64,000 bases of DNA from Proteiniborus ethanoligenes (GTDB taxonomy: Bacteria; Bacillota; Clostridia; Tissierellales; Proteiniboraceae). The stretch covers positions 1-64,000 of the forward strand of contig NZ_FNQE01000022.1 in assembly GCF_900107485.1 (NCBI RefSeq), written 5' to 3'. Of the stretch, positions 6,871 through 16,255 are shown piece by piece. The translations under genes and the position numbers were made by a program. The notes under the pieces were generated by a model. The model did not search any database. It was not told where the DNA came from and worked only from the letters and a program-made list of their open reading frames with translations. The stretch's first letter is position 1, and each line of letters starts with the position of its first letter.

Positions 6871-9804
6871 TTAATCTCCATCAGAATTTGAGTCAGTGTT
6901 TTCGTTATTATTTCCATTGCTATTGCTGTTTTCATTATTAAACCAGTAGTCAAACCAGTTAAACCACCAATCCTCATCTTCTTGTAACACTTGCTCAGTA
7001 TGCTCATCGCATTCTTCTGTAGGAAGAGTAAATTCATAATCACTTGGAGTAATGCCATTATGCTCTTCTGGGTTATATGGAGGATCACGCTTAATAAATA
7101 CTCTACTTTGGATTAACTCTGTTGGACAATACTCTGTAGCTAATTTACCGTTAGAAGTATCAATAGATGCTTCTACATGTGCATCACATTCTTCAGTTGG
7201 TTCAGTACCCTTAATAAAAATTTCATTTCTTACTTTATTACCCCTAGGATCATGTGAGCAAAGATCTGTTGCAAGCTTACCTGAGACCTTACAAATCTGT
7301 CTAGTTATTATATTTTCAGGCACACTAAAGTTTTTTGACTCATAACCCTCGTGAACCTCCGTCATAATGTATGACCAAAACTCTGAAGCCATTGAGCTAC
7401 CAGTAGTCATTTTAATCTGAGGAGAATCATTTCCTATCCAAACACCAGCTACATAATATGGTGTATATCCTGCAAACCAAACATCTCCTTTATCTTGAGT
7501 AGTACCAGTTTTACCTGCCACAGGGATAGGAAGGTTATTTCTTAGTTTTGCTCTTCCAGCCAAGCCTGATGAAACAGTTGATTTCAATATATCTGACATA
7601 ATATATGAGGCTTCCGTAGAGGCAACCTTTACTTTTTGAGGTTTGCTTTCTAATATGACATTGTCATATCTATCTAATACCTTTGTATAAGCTATGGGTT
7701 CTACATATAATCCATTATTAGCAATTGCACCAAAGGCAGCTGTGACCTCCATAGGAGTAAGTCCCCTAGTCATTCCGCCTAGACCTAAGGCTGATAGATT
7801 TTCGTCATTAGTAGATCTATTTTCTTCTCTTGTAACAAAACTATCTTTTCCACTTTCTTTTATTATGCCTATTCTCCCAAGATATTCTTTAGATACATCT
7901 ATACCAATATTACTCAGCATCTTTACAGAGCTAACATTTACTGATTGCTCTACAGATTCTCTTAATGTCATTAAACCACGATAGCCTGTATACCAGTTTT
8001 TAGGCCAAAGGGTTCCAGTGTGATCATAATGAGGTATATCATCAATAATATCTGCTGCAGTAAATCCATTATCTAGGGCAGGAAGATAAACGGCTATAGG
8101 CTTTATAACAGAACCTGGCTGTCTTTGAGAAAGAGCTCTATTAAAAAGTCTACTTCCTTCTATATCCCTTCCACCTACTAAGGCTTTGATTTCTCCTGTT
8201 CTATAATCCATAATTACTGTTGCAGATTGAGGCTGAACGACTCCAATCTTGTCGTTATTTTGGAAATATTTAGGGTTTATTAAAAGCGTTCCATTATCAT
8301 TGACAGTATAAAAGTCTTTGGTGTCTTTTAAATAAGAACTATTTATAATTAGCTCCTTATTATCACTTACACTATAGTTCTCTTTAATGAGTGCTAATGA
8401 ACCTACTACATGTTTAACTAGGTTTTTTCCTTCATCTATTGTATAATAATCCTCAATATCTATTGTCTTTGGATATATATTAAGTTTTTTATTTTTAATA
8501 ACAAGATTACCTTCTTCTGTTATGCTATAAGTTCCAGCATCAATAATAAGATTACCGTTTTCATCAATCAAATTTGATTCTTTATAAAGAACTATCTTTT
8601 TATCGTCACCAATAATATTCCCATTTTTATCTGCTGACCAATCAACAATAATAGGTCCCTTCACCTTGTCAATATCGCCTTTAAAGAGTATTCCACCAAA
8701 ATTTTCGTAAGCAGCTTCAACTTTTTGTTGGATACTTAAATCCATAGTTGAATATATTTTAAGCCCACCTGTATAAAGCTCTTTTTCTGCATCTTCTTTT
8801 GAATATCCTAATACTTCTACTAAATCATTTAATACCTGTGTTTTAACATAATCTGCAAAGTAAGAGGTAATGCCCATCAATTCTCTTTTACCAGGCTTAA
8901 TATTGCTTTGTATATCTTCTTTTTTTGCAGCCTCATATTCTTCTTCTGTAATATGACCTAAATCATACATCTTTCTCAAAACTACTTTTTGTCTTTCAAT
9001 AGGCTCTGGGTTAAATACAGCTGTATATCTAGTGCCTAATACATCTACCTGTCCTACTACAACATCATTGTCATCTACATCATCTGGATAGTAAAGCTTA
9101 TACAAAGGAAGTCTATGAGGACTTTGAGTAATACCAGCTATAGCCGCACATTCTGCTATAGAAAGCTCTCCTACATCCTTTGAAAAGTAGGTTTGAGCAG
9201 CTTCCTGAACACCATAAGCACCTTGACCAAGGTATATTCTATTCAGATAGGCTTCAAGAATTTGATCTTTTGTAAGCTGCTTTTCAATCTGTATAGCTAA
9301 ATAAGCTTCTTTAATTTTACGTTCTAGTTTTTTTTCGCTTGATAAATACATATTTCTAGCCAATTGCTGAGTAATTGTACTTGCACCTCTAGCAGCAGAT
9401 CTTGTTTTAATATCTTCAACTAGAGCACCTAGAATACCTCTAAAGTCAACTCCTATATGATCTATAAACCTTTCATCTTCTATTGAAATAAAAGCATATT
9501 GAAGGTTTTCAGGTATTTGATCTAGAGATACAGAAGTTCGATTTTCTACTGCAAGTACTTTTTCAATAATATTTCCCTCCTGGTCTAGAATATAGGAGTT
9601 CTGGTTTAGAAAATCATTAATATTAGTAGGGTCAATTTCAGGTGCTGTTTTTATGATAGCTAAAACATATCCACCTACAATTCCAGCAGCTATAAAGCCA
9701 GCTATTAAAATAAATAATATAATAAATCTTAAAACGCTCAATACTCTATTTTTGTTTTTATTTTTTTTCGTTTTCTTTTTTTTGCCTGTATTTTCTTGTG
9801 TCAT
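6871..9804 (-). CDS. Class A penicillin-binding protein (PBP1A type)
   Basis: Bifunctional peptidoglycan glycosyltransferase and transpeptidase anchored in the cell membrane, 977 residues. A Lys-rich cytoplasmic start is followed by one membrane helix (about 25-50). The GT51 domain (about 75-240) has the EDERFIDHIG motif (Glu109) and STITQQLARN. A transpeptidase domain (about 525-820) has SVIK (Ser565), SVN (621-623) and KTG (765-767). Between them is a long insert (about 380-520) of Asn/Asp-rich strands. The tail carries Cys-containing repeats of the SGKLATDLC type, a Trp-rich acidic segment and a low-complexity Asn/Ser end. ATG follows AAGGAGGT on the minus strand. Confidence 0.95.
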   Translation of the reverse strand: MTQENTGKKKKTKKNKNKNRVLSVLRFIILFILIAGFIAAGIVGGYVLAIIKTAPEIDPTNINDFLNQNSYILDQEGNIIEKVLAVENRTSVSLDQIPENLQYAFISIEDERFIDHIGVDFRGILGALVEDIKTRSAARGASTITQQLARNMYLSSEKKLERKIKEAYLAIQIEKQLTKDQILEAYLNRIYLGQGAYGVQEAAQTYFSKDVGELSIAECAAIAGITQSPHRLPLYKLYYPDDVDDNDVVVGQVDVLGTRYTAVFNPEPIERQKVVLRKMYDLGHITEEEYEAAKKEDIQSNIKPGKRELMGITSYFADYVKTQVLNDLVEVLGYSKEDAEKELYTGGLKIYSTMDLSIQQKVEAAYENFGGILFKGDIDKVKGPIIVDWSADKNGNIIGDDKKIVLYKESNLIDENGNLIIDAGTYSITEEGNLVIKNKKLNIYPKTIDIEDYYTIDEGKNLVKHVVGSLALIKENYSVSDNKELIINSSYLKDTKDFYTVNDNGTLLINPKYFQNNDKIGVVQPQSATVIMDYRTGEIKALVGGRDIEGSRLFNRALSQRQPGSVIKPIAVYLPALDNGFTAADIIDDIPHYDHTGTLWPKNWYTGYRGLMTLRESVEQSVNVSSVKMLSNIGIDVSKEYLGRIGIIKESGKDSFVTREENRSTNDENLSALGLGGMTRGLTPMEVTAAFGAIANNGLYVEPIAYTKVLDRYDNVILESKPQKVKVASTEASYIMSDILKSTVSSGLAGRAKLRNNLPIPVAGKTGTTQDKGDVWFAGYTPYYVAGVWIGNDSPQIKMTTGSSMASEFWSYIMTEVHEGYESKNFSVPENIITRQICKVSGKLATDLCSHDPRGNKVRNEIFIKGTEPTEECDAHVEASIDTSNGKLATEYCPTELIQSRVFIKRDPPYNPEEHNGITPSDYEFTLPTEECDEHTEQVLQEDEDWWFNWFDYWFNNENSNSNGNNNENTDSNSDGD

Positions 9805-9854
9805 AACTTACCTCCTTAATATATAGGTTAATAAATGAGCCCTATATTATAGAA

Positions 9855-9883
9855 ATTATACCACATTAATATTTGTTTGTTAA
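9855..9883 (-). promoter_or_regulatory. Sigma-A promoter of the PBP gene
   Basis: On the minus strand TTAACA (9878-9883) and a perfect TATAAT (9855-9860) are 17 bases apart. The start would be about 45 bases before the PBP start codon. The rest of 9884-10103 is AT-rich non-coding DNA between divergent genes in which I see nothing more. Confidence 0.6.
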
Positions 9884-10103
9884 TAAAATTAGAAAAAATA
9901 CGAATACATGTTCTAAAAGTGGATATAAAAATAAGTATAAATCATATAAATTACAGATGTTCTTGAATTATATTAAAGTATGCCATATTTTGGTGATTTT
10001 CATTCCTTATTGCAAAGAAATTTGATAAGCATAAAATACGATAATAAATAATTGCTTTAAACATTTAAAAATATTGACATATATTATAAAAGGGGTGTTT
10101 TTT

Positions 10104-10751
10104 TTGAGGAAGAAGAGAAGTAAAAGAAAGAAAGTATTTGTTATCATAGTAATTTTCATAGTTTTATCTTTATATGGTTTTATAGTTGTAGACAGAAATA
10201 TAAAACCTACAGTGCTAGCAATATCAGAGGTTCAAGCCAGGAAAACTGCAACCCAAGCCATAAATGAAGCAGTAAAAAACAAAATAAAGGATGATATTAA
10301 ATATAAAGATTTAATATTTGTAAATTATGACAAGGATGGAAAGGTTACTATGATGCAGGCAAATACTATTATGATGAATAGCATTGCCTCGGATGTAGCC
10401 CTAGAGGTTCAGGAGAATATAAGAAAAATATCTACTAAACAAATTAAAATACCTCTTGGAAATGCTTTAAATTCTAATTTGCTTCAAGGACCTGATATTA
10501 ATTTAACTATAGTGCCACAAGGGACAGTTACTGTTGATTTTACTACAGAGTTTATTGAGTCTGGAATTAATCAAACTATACATAAGGTATATTTAATTAT
10601 AGTTACAGATGTGAGAGTAATAGTTCCTTTAGCTTCTGATGTTGTTAGAATAGTAACTAATATACCTGTTGCAGAAACTATAATAGTTGGGGATGTACCA
10701 GACAGTTATATTTTTGTACCAGAAAAAGATATTTTAAAAATTGTAAAATAA
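10104..10751 (+). CDS. yunB: Sporulation protein YunB
   Basis: Matches YunB, a mother-cell sporulation protein of unknown action. A Lys/Arg-rich start precedes one membrane helix (about residues 10-28), and the rest would lie outside the cytoplasm. Family-like segments are NIKPTVLAISE near residue 31, IPLGNALNSNLLQGP near residue 117 and a Val/Ile-rich C-terminal half. TTG 10104 is preferred over TTG 10074: AAAAGGGG sits eight bases before it, and the longer form would add ten residues without support. Length from here is 215. I could not fix a sigma-E promoter with confidence. Confidence 0.85.
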   Translation: MRKKRSKRKKVFVIIVIFIVLSLYGFIVVDRNIKPTVLAISEVQARKTATQAINEAVKNKIKDDIKYKDLIFVNYDKDGKVTMMQANTIMMNSIASDVALEVQENIRKISTKQIKIPLGNALNSNLLQGPDINLTIVPQGTVTVDFTTEFIESGINQTIHKVYLIIVTDVRVIVPLASDVVRIVTNIPVAETIIVGDVPDSYIFVPEKDILKIVK

Positions 10752-10837
10752 ACTATCCAAATGCAATATATATTGTTTTTAGTTTATGATGTTATATGAT
10801 AAACTTGGTATATACGACTAATTATTGAGGTGAAAAA

Positions 10838-12121
10838 ATGTACGATATTCAAAAAAATGATAAAGAAGAAAGAGTACTTATTGTTGGATTAGATACTGAC
10901 AGAGAAACAGATATAGACATTACAAGTTCTATGAAAGAGTTAAAAGAGCTGGTTTTTGCTGCGGGAGGTGTAGTAATAAGTGATGTTATTCAAAATAAAG
11001 ATAGGGTAGATTCTACTTATTATATTGGAAAAGGAAAGGCTCAAGAGGTGGCATTATACTGTGATGAATTAGATATTGATACTGTAGTATTTAATAATGA
11101 ACTTACAGGAGCACAAATTAGAAATCTTGAGGAAGTATTAAATAGGAAAATAATAGATAGAACAAATCTTATTTTAGATATTTTTGCAAAAAGAGCTACT
11201 AGCAAAGAAGGCAAGTTACAAGTTGAGCTTGCTCAGCTAAAGTACAGATTACCAAGATTAATTGGACTAGGTAACCAACTTTCTAGAACAGGTGGAGGCA
11301 TTGGTACAAGAGGTCCCGGCGAGCAAAAGCTTGAAACAGATAGAAGACATATTTCTAGACGTATTAATGATATTGAAAAAGAGTTAAAAGAAATAGAGAA
11401 TGTAAGAATGGTAAAGAGAAAAAGAAGACAAAACTCAGAGATACCAATAGTTGCACTGGTTGGATATACTAATGCTGGGAAATCTACATTATTGAATAGT
11501 CTTATAAAATTAGATGAAGAATATTGTAAAGATAAGGAAGTTTTTGTTCAAGACATGCTATTTGCAACACTAGACACAACTCTTAGAAAAAGTGTGCTTC
11601 CAAATGGTCAAGGGTTTCTAGTAACAGATACTGTTGGTTTTGTAAGCAAGCTTCCTACAAAACTAATAGAAGCTTTTAAGGGGACTCTTGAGGAGGTAAA
11701 ATATTCTGACTTACTTTTACATGTTGTAGATATGACAAATGAGGATATAGATATTCAGGTTAAGACTACGCTTAGTATACTTAAGGATTTAGATGTTTTA
11801 GATAAACCTATGATAACTGTATTTAACAAAGTTGACATAGCTGAAAAAGAGTTAATAATAGATGTTAAAGGTCCTACTGTTAGCATATCAGCCCAGACAG
11901 GATACAATATGGATATTCTATTGCAAATGATTCAAGATAATTTACCACAAAGTTTCTATAAGGTGGACTTACTAATTCCTTATAATGAAAGTAGTTTATC
12001 TACATATTTATTTGACAGCACAAAAGTTGAAAATTTTGAATATAAAGAGGAAGGAACACTCTTTACTACAACTCTTGATTCTATTGAATATGAAAGGTTT
12101 AAAAGATTTATTCAAGCATAA
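10838..12121 (+). CDS. hflX: Ribosome-associated GTPase HflX
   Basis: HflX is a GTPase that binds the 50S subunit and can split stalled or stressed ribosomes. The 427 residues show the N-terminal HflX domain (to about residue 190) with GGGIGTRGPGEQKLETDRR. A Ras-like GTPase follows with GYTNAGKST (Walker A, near residue 208), DTVGFV (switch II) and NKVD. ATG 10838 has GAGGTG upstream. It stands alone: yunB ends 86 bases before it, and a convergent gene follows. Confidence 0.95.
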   Translation: MYDIQKNDKEERVLIVGLDTDRETDIDITSSMKELKELVFAAGGVVISDVIQNKDRVDSTYYIGKGKAQEVALYCDELDIDTVVFNNELTGAQIRNLEEVLNRKIIDRTNLILDIFAKRATSKEGKLQVELAQLKYRLPRLIGLGNQLSRTGGGIGTRGPGEQKLETDRRHISRRINDIEKELKEIENVRMVKRKRRQNSEIPIVALVGYTNAGKSTLLNSLIKLDEEYCKDKEVFVQDMLFATLDTTLRKSVLPNGQGFLVTDTVGFVSKLPTKLIEAFKGTLEEVKYSDLLLHVVDMTNEDIDIQVKTTLSILKDLDVLDKPMITVFNKVDIAEKELIIDVKGPTVSISAQTGYNMDILLQMIQDNLPQSFYKVDLLIPYNESSLSTYLFDSTKVENFEYKEEGTLFTTTLDSIEYERFKRFIQA

Positions 12122-12158
12122 TTAATATTAATTTTATAATAAAATTAAATCTTGACTA

Positions 12159-12620
12159 CTAGCTATTATCAATCATGATTTTAGTATGGTTTACTATTTG
12201 AGCTATCTTATTAAAAGCTCTTATTGAACCATATGCTACTATAGGTCTTCCAAAGGCTACTAAATTTAGTCTTCTAGAAGAAAATCCTCCAATTTTCATA
12301 ATTGTATTAACTGCTGGCAAAACATTAACAAACAGTAAATCTTTAGTATCCCCTCCGCCCAACTGATATGCATCTTTTATTGCAGGAAGGACTAAATGAG
12401 GGGAGAACTGTCTGCTTAAAGTAAATATTTTATTACCATTCTCATCTATACCTCTAAGCATGAGTCTTCCTTGCTCATGCTTAGCTAGAGTATCAAAATA
12501 TGGAATGCTTAGAATATCTGCTACAGTTGGAGAACTATCTATTGGGAGTAATCCTAAATGGATGGCTGATGCAAGAACTGAAGAATGAGCACCTCCAACA
12601 CAATGATATATAATATTCAT
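12159..12620 (-). CDS. DUF3189 family protein
   Basis: A 153-residue protein of the DUF3189 family, known mainly from Clostridia and spore formers; no function is established. The family start is clear: IIYHCVGGAHSS at residues 3-14, followed by a His-Leu-Gly segment. ATG at 12620 is chosen over the longer frame to 12662, because AGAGGT lies at the right distance on the minus strand and the conserved residues begin there. It is convergent with hflX. No strong terminator lies between, only an AT-only hairpin. Confidence 0.82.
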   Translation of the reverse strand: MNIIYHCVGGAHSSVLASAIHLGLLPIDSSPTVADILSIPYFDTLAKHEQGRLMLRGIDENGNKIFTLSRQFSPHLVLPAIKDAYQLGGGDTKDLLFVNVLPAVNTIMKIGGFSSRRLNLVAFGRPIVAYGSIRAFNKIAQIVNHTKIMIDNS

Positions 12621-12800
12621 AAACTTACCTCTATCTAATTTAATAAGAATTATTTTAACCAAAGTGGCAATAATTATTAGTATAAGAATTAGGCTTTAAC
12701 TTATTAAAAGTTATAGATTAATGAAATTTTCTGAAAAGTATTGAATTAATTTTGAAACTATTATATCATTAATATAACAAGAATAAGGGAGGCGATGGCC

Positions 12801-13235
12801 ATGATATTTAGAAGTTGTGCAGGTGGAGTAGTTTTTCATGAAGATAGGGTTTTTATTATGAAAAATGATAAAAATGAATGGGTTCTTCCAAAAGGTAAAA
12901 TTCGTGATGGTTTCTTAGCTTCTGAGACTGCTATAGAGCGTGTCAAAGAAGAAGCAGGGCTTGATGTAGATATTATATCTACTGCCGGAGAAACAAGTTA
13001 CGAATTTTATTCTTTTTCTAGGCAACAACCTGTATGCAATGAAATAACATGGTTTATTATGGATTCTAAGGATACTAGCTATGAAATCAATAAAGAATAT
13101 GGCATATTAGATGGAGGATTTTATAACATTGACGAAGCTATTGACATGATAACATATAGCCAGGACAAATCTTTAGTCAGTCTTTCATATAGAAAATACG
13201 TAAAACTAAAGGAGAAAGAAACAATTCTTGCATAA
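12801..13235 (+). CDS. Nudix hydrolase-like protein with altered Nudix box
   Basis: Nudix-fold protein of 144 residues. The surrounding fold is typical (SCAGGVVF strand, EWVLPKGK loop). However, the Nudix box GX5EX7REUXEEXGU at residues 32-54 departs from consensus: Phe38 replaces the first Glu, and Glu46-Arg47 replaces Arg-Glu. Glu50 and Glu51 are kept. Substrate is unknown, and activity may be lost or changed. ATG 12801 is preferred over ATG 12795, since AGGGAGG is eight bases from it. It is a single gene closed by a terminator. Confidence 0.82.
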   Translation: MIFRSCAGGVVFHEDRVFIMKNDKNEWVLPKGKIRDGFLASETAIERVKEEAGLDVDIISTAGETSYEFYSFSRQQPVCNEITWFIMDSKDTSYEINKEYGILDGGFYNIDEAIDMITYSQDKSLVSLSYRKYVKLKEKETILA

Positions 13236-13264
13236 GGGTAGATGATTCTACCCTTTATTTTTTT
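13234..13264 (+). terminator. Terminator after the Nudix-like gene
   Basis: Perfect 9-bp stem (13234-13242 with 13247-13255), four-base loop, then a T tract to 13264. The gene's TAA lies at the foot of the 5' arm. Confidence 0.88.
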
Positions 13265-13311
13265 CTACTTATGATATAATTTAAACATGAATAATCAAAG
13301 GAGGAATATAT

Positions 13312-13959
13312 GTGGACATAAAATATAGAACGATACATAGTTTTGGCAGCGATGAGATAATTATTAACAAATCAAAATTTATTGGATATGCAAAACCTAT
13401 TAGTAATGAAGAAGAAGCAATAAGCTTTATTAATGAAATAAAGACTAAGCATAGAGATGCTACTCACAATGTTTATGCATATGTATACGGTGACAATAAT
13501 AATATACAAAGATATAGTGACGATGGGGAACCAAATGGTACTGCAGGAGTTCCTGTGTTAGAAGTTATAAAAAAGGAAGACTTAAGGAATGTGGTAGTAG
13601 TAGTGACTAGATATTTTGGCGGGATAAAATTAGGTGCTGGTGGCTTAGTCAGGGCTTACACTAAGGGTGCTAAAATAGGCCTAGATGCAGGTATTATAGT
13701 TGACAAAATATTATTTAAAAGAGTCAAGGTAAGAATAGATTATACTCTTTACGGGAAAGTAGAAAATGAATTGTTAATGCTAGAATACTTAATTGATGAA
13801 GTAATATATGATGATGCAGTCAATATAGTTATTTTATGTGAAGCAGATAAAATAAATGGGCTTATAAATCTCATAACAGAATTGACGAGTTCGAGAATGA
13901 TTTATGAAGAATTAGATGAAGAATTTTATTCAGTAAGAGATAATAATTTAATAAAATAA
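13312..13959 (+). CDS. YigZ/IMPACT family protein
   Basis: Member of the UPF0029/IMPACT family (YigZ in Escherichia coli, YvyE in Bacillus), 215 residues; the role in bacteria is not settled. The N-terminal IMPACT domain shows KSKFIGYAKP, HNVYAYVYG, RYSDDGEPNGTAG and VVVVTRYFGGIKLGAGGL. A smaller C-terminal ferredoxin-like domain follows. Start is GTG 13312, placed by AAAGGAGG. It is not in an obvious operon. Confidence 0.9.
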   Translation: MDIKYRTIHSFGSDEIIINKSKFIGYAKPISNEEEAISFINEIKTKHRDATHNVYAYVYGDNNNIQRYSDDGEPNGTAGVPVLEVIKKEDLRNVVVVVTRYFGGIKLGAGGLVRAYTKGAKIGLDAGIIVDKILFKRVKVRIDYTLYGKVENELLMLEYLIDEVIYDDAVNIVILCEADKINGLINLITELTSSRMIYEELDEEFYSVRDNNLIK

Positions 13960-14013
13960 AGTTGTATAAAGAATTATTTAGGGTATAAGTTTAAAAAGTG
14001 AGGAGGCGAGCAC

Positions 14014-14409
14014 ATGAATATTCGTGAGCAAAATAAAAAAATAATGCTTGAAAAGAAAGTATGGGCAGTAATAGGAGCAAGCCCAAATGTAGATAAGTTT
14101 GGATATAAGGTATGGCGAAAGTTGCAGGAGCATGGATATGAAGCTTATCCTGTTAATCCAAGATATGAAGAAATAGAAGGTGAAAAATGCTATAAATCAT
14201 TAAAGGATATACCTAATAAGCCAGATGTAATTGATTTTGTAATACCTGCTTCTGCTATTCTTGAGTGGCTTCCTGAGGCTAAAGAAGTAGGTATAGATTA
14301 TTTATGGTGTCAACCAGGTGCAGCAAATGAAGAAGTAGTATTAAAAGCAGAGGAATTAGGTTTTAATATTGCTTATAATGTATGCGTTCTAGCAGAACTA
14401 GGCGAATAG
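14014..14409 (+). CDS. CoA-binding domain protein (YccU/YneT type)
   Basis: A 131-residue Rossmann-fold CoA-binding protein of the small stand-alone kind. Seen are VWAVIGASPNVDKFGYKVW near residue 12 (the nucleotide-binding loop), YPVNPRYEEIEG near residue 47 and WCQPGAANEEV near residue 90. The real substrate is unknown for the family. ATG 14014 has GAGGAGG upstream. A hairpin begins right at its stop codon. Confidence 0.88.
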   Translation: MNIREQNKKIMLEKKVWAVIGASPNVDKFGYKVWRKLQEHGYEAYPVNPRYEEIEGEKCYKSLKDIPNKPDVIDFVIPASAILEWLPEAKEVGIDYLWCQPGAANEEVVLKAEELGFNIAYNVCVLAELGE

Positions 14410-14410
14410 A

Positions 14411-14440
14411 GGTCTCCATATCATGGAGACTTGTTTTTTT
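14411..14440 (+). terminator. Terminator between the CoA-binding gene and the TSUP pair
   Basis: 8-bp stem (14412-14419 with 14423-14430) with a three-base loop, then TTG and seven Ts. The 3' arm overlaps the stop of the convergent transporter gene. Confidence 0.78.
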
Positions 14441-14783
14441 CTTTCCAAAATATTTCACAAGCTCCCATTATAAATAAAAATGTAGCAAAAATATTTCTTA
14501 ATAAAAAAGATGATATTTTGATGGCTATAGAAGAACCAATGAATGCACCAATTATACCTGTTATAATAATAGGTGTAGCGGTACTTATATCAATATTTTT
14601 CCTTTTATAATGAGTAATAAGTGCAACAGATGCAATAGGTAAAAATACTGTTAGATTAATACCTTGAGCTTGATGCTGACTAAGCTTTGAAAATATTATT
14701 AACCCAGGGATTAAAATAGTCCCTCCTCCAATACCCATTCCACTTATAATTCCTGATAATAGACCTATGAAAAACAGCTTCAT
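14421..14783 (-). CDS. TSUP (TauE/SafE) half-size transporter, second subunit
   Basis: A 120-residue membrane protein equal to half of a TauE/SafE sulfite/anion exporter. It has about four hydrophobic helices and the family signature GIGGGTILIPG near residue 18. The usual protein is about 250 residues with two such repeats; here the other repeat is in the neighbouring gene. Its ATG overlaps the stop of that gene by four bases, so translation is coupled. The pair probably forms one transporter. The transported anion is unknown. Confidence 0.88.
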   Translation of the reverse strand: MKLFFIGLLSGIISGMGIGGGTILIPGLIIFSKLSQHQAQGINLTVFLPIASVALITHYKRKNIDISTATPIIITGIIGAFIGSSIAIKISSFLLRNIFATFLFIMGACEIFWKEKNKSP

Positions 14784-15139
14784 ATTATAATCATCCTTAT
14801 AGCAGCAACTATCATGAAAATACCAAAAATCTTTCTAAGAATATGAGAAGGAACTTTTGTTAGATTTTTTGCACCAATATAGCTGCCTATAATACCACCT
14901 AAAGCCACTATTAAAGCAATTTTCAAGTTCAAAACTCCATGTCTGAAATATAAAAAGGTACTAATAAGAGATAAAGGGAATATAATGCTTATAGCCGTAG
15001 CATGAGCCTTATGCTGATCTAAGCCTAAGATAAAAATTAAAGCAGGAATAGCAATAGTTCCACCTCCAGAGCCAAAAAGTCCATTTACTAATCCAATAAT
15101 AAAGCCAATGACTAATAATTTTATTTTATTTGAATTCAT
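14780..15139 (-). CDS. TSUP (TauE/SafE) half-size transporter, first subunit
   Basis: A 119-residue membrane protein with four hydrophobic helices and the TSUP signature GLFGSGGGTIAIPALI near residue 20. It is transcribed first of the pair. It and its neighbour look like the two halves of a normal TauE/SafE protein, each carrying one GxGGG motif, which is how they would combine. cysK is divergent from it at 136 bases. A link with sulfur compounds is attractive but unproven. Confidence 0.88.
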   Translation of the reverse strand: MNSNKIKLLVIGFIIGLVNGLFGSGGGTIAIPALIFILGLDQHKAHATAISIIFPLSLISTFLYFRHGVLNLKIALIVALGGIIGSYIGAKNLTKVPSHILRKIFGIFMIVAAIRMIII

Positions 15140-15205
15140 ACAATCACCTAGAATATATTTTAATATACAAATATTACTTTATCCTAAAAGCTTATACTTA
15201 TTCAC

Positions 15206-15234
15206 TTGACGTAGATAAAATAAGTTTATATACT
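15206..15234 (+). promoter_or_regulatory. Sigma-A promoter of cysK
   Basis: TTGACG (15206-15211) and TATACT (15229-15234) are separated by 17 bases, a near-consensus vegetative promoter. It leaves a leader of about 35 bases, too short for an S-box or T-box. Confidence 0.7.
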
Positions 15235-15275
15235 TAAAAACATATAGGATTACTAGGAATTAGGGAGGCGCATTT

Positions 15276-16193
15276 ATGAAAGTCGTAAATAGTATTATAG
15301 AGTTAGTAGGAAATACTCCTATAGTAAAATTAAACAGAGTGGTGGATGAAAACTGTGCAGAGGTGCTTGTTAAATTAGAATATTTTAATCCTGGAAGTAG
15401 TGTGAAGGATAGGATAGCATTAAGTATGATAGAAAAAGCAGAAGCAGAAGGTAAACTAAAAAAAGGCTCTGTTATAGTTGAGCCTACAAGCGGTAACACA
15501 GGCATTGGATTATCAATAGTAGGTGCTTCAAAAGGTTACAAGGTCATTTTAATAATGCCAGATACTATGACTATGGAAAGAAGGAGCTTACTTAAGGCTT
15601 ATGGGGCCCAGCTCATCTTAACTCCTGGTGAAAAAGGAATGAAAGGGGCAATAGAGAAAGCACAGGAATTAGTACAAAAAAATCAAAATTATTTTATGCC
15701 TCAGCAATTTGAAAATCCTCATAATCCTGCAAAGCACATGGAAACCACAGGAATAGAAATATTAAATCAATCTGATGGTAAAGTAGATGTTTTTATTGCT
15801 GGTGTAGGTACTGGTGGCACAGTAACAGGGGTAGGTAAACTGTTAAAAGAAAAAGTAGAAAATATTAAAATAGTTGCAGTTGAACCCTATAGTTCACCAG
15901 TACTATCAGGAGGTGGTCCTGGTTCTCATAAAATTCAAGGTATTGGTGCAGGTTTTATACCAGAAGTACTTGATATGAATGTAATTGATGAAATAGAGAA
16001 GGTTAAAGACGAAGAAGCTATAGACATGACTAGGAGTCTAGCAAGGAAAGAAGGTTTATTATTAGGCATATCCTCAGGTGCAGCCATATTTGCAGCTGTA
16101 AAAAAGGCTAAAGAGTTAGGTAAAGGAAAAAGAATAGTAGTTATAGCACCTGATAGTGGAGAAAGATATTTAAGCACGGGAATATTTGAATAA
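15276..16193 (+). CDS. cysK: Cysteine synthase A
   Basis: O-acetylserine (thiol)-lyase making cysteine from O-acetylserine and sulfide, pyridoxal-phosphate dependent, 305 residues. The PLP lysine is Lys44 in NPGSSVKDR. The substrate loop PTSGNTGIG is near residue 69, the phosphate-binding GTGGTVTG near residue 175, and SSGAA near residue 266. ATG 15276 follows GGGAGG. Length is normal. No serine acetyltransferase gene is next to it. Confidence 0.94.
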   Translation: MKVVNSIIELVGNTPIVKLNRVVDENCAEVLVKLEYFNPGSSVKDRIALSMIEKAEAEGKLKKGSVIVEPTSGNTGIGLSIVGASKGYKVILIMPDTMTMERRSLLKAYGAQLILTPGEKGMKGAIEKAQELVQKNQNYFMPQQFENPHNPAKHMETTGIEILNQSDGKVDVFIAGVGTGGTVTGVGKLLKEKVENIKIVAVEPYSSPVLSGGGPGSHKIQGIGAGFIPEVLDMNVIDEIEKVKDEEAIDMTRSLARKEGLLLGISSGAAIFAAVKKAKELGKGKRIVVIAPDSGERYLSTGIFE

Positions 16194-16255
16194 GGTTTGA
16201 TTACTTTACTAAAATATGCTATATTATTTTTGATAACTCTTTGGAGGGTAAATAT

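Noticed and set aside
12128-12148. AT-only hairpin between hflX and the DUF3189 gene
   Set aside because: A 9-bp stem without any G-C pair and no T-run. It is too weak to call a terminator.
15140-15275. S-box or T-box before cysK
   Set aside because: The promoter leaves only about 35 bases of leader, and no T-box core is present.
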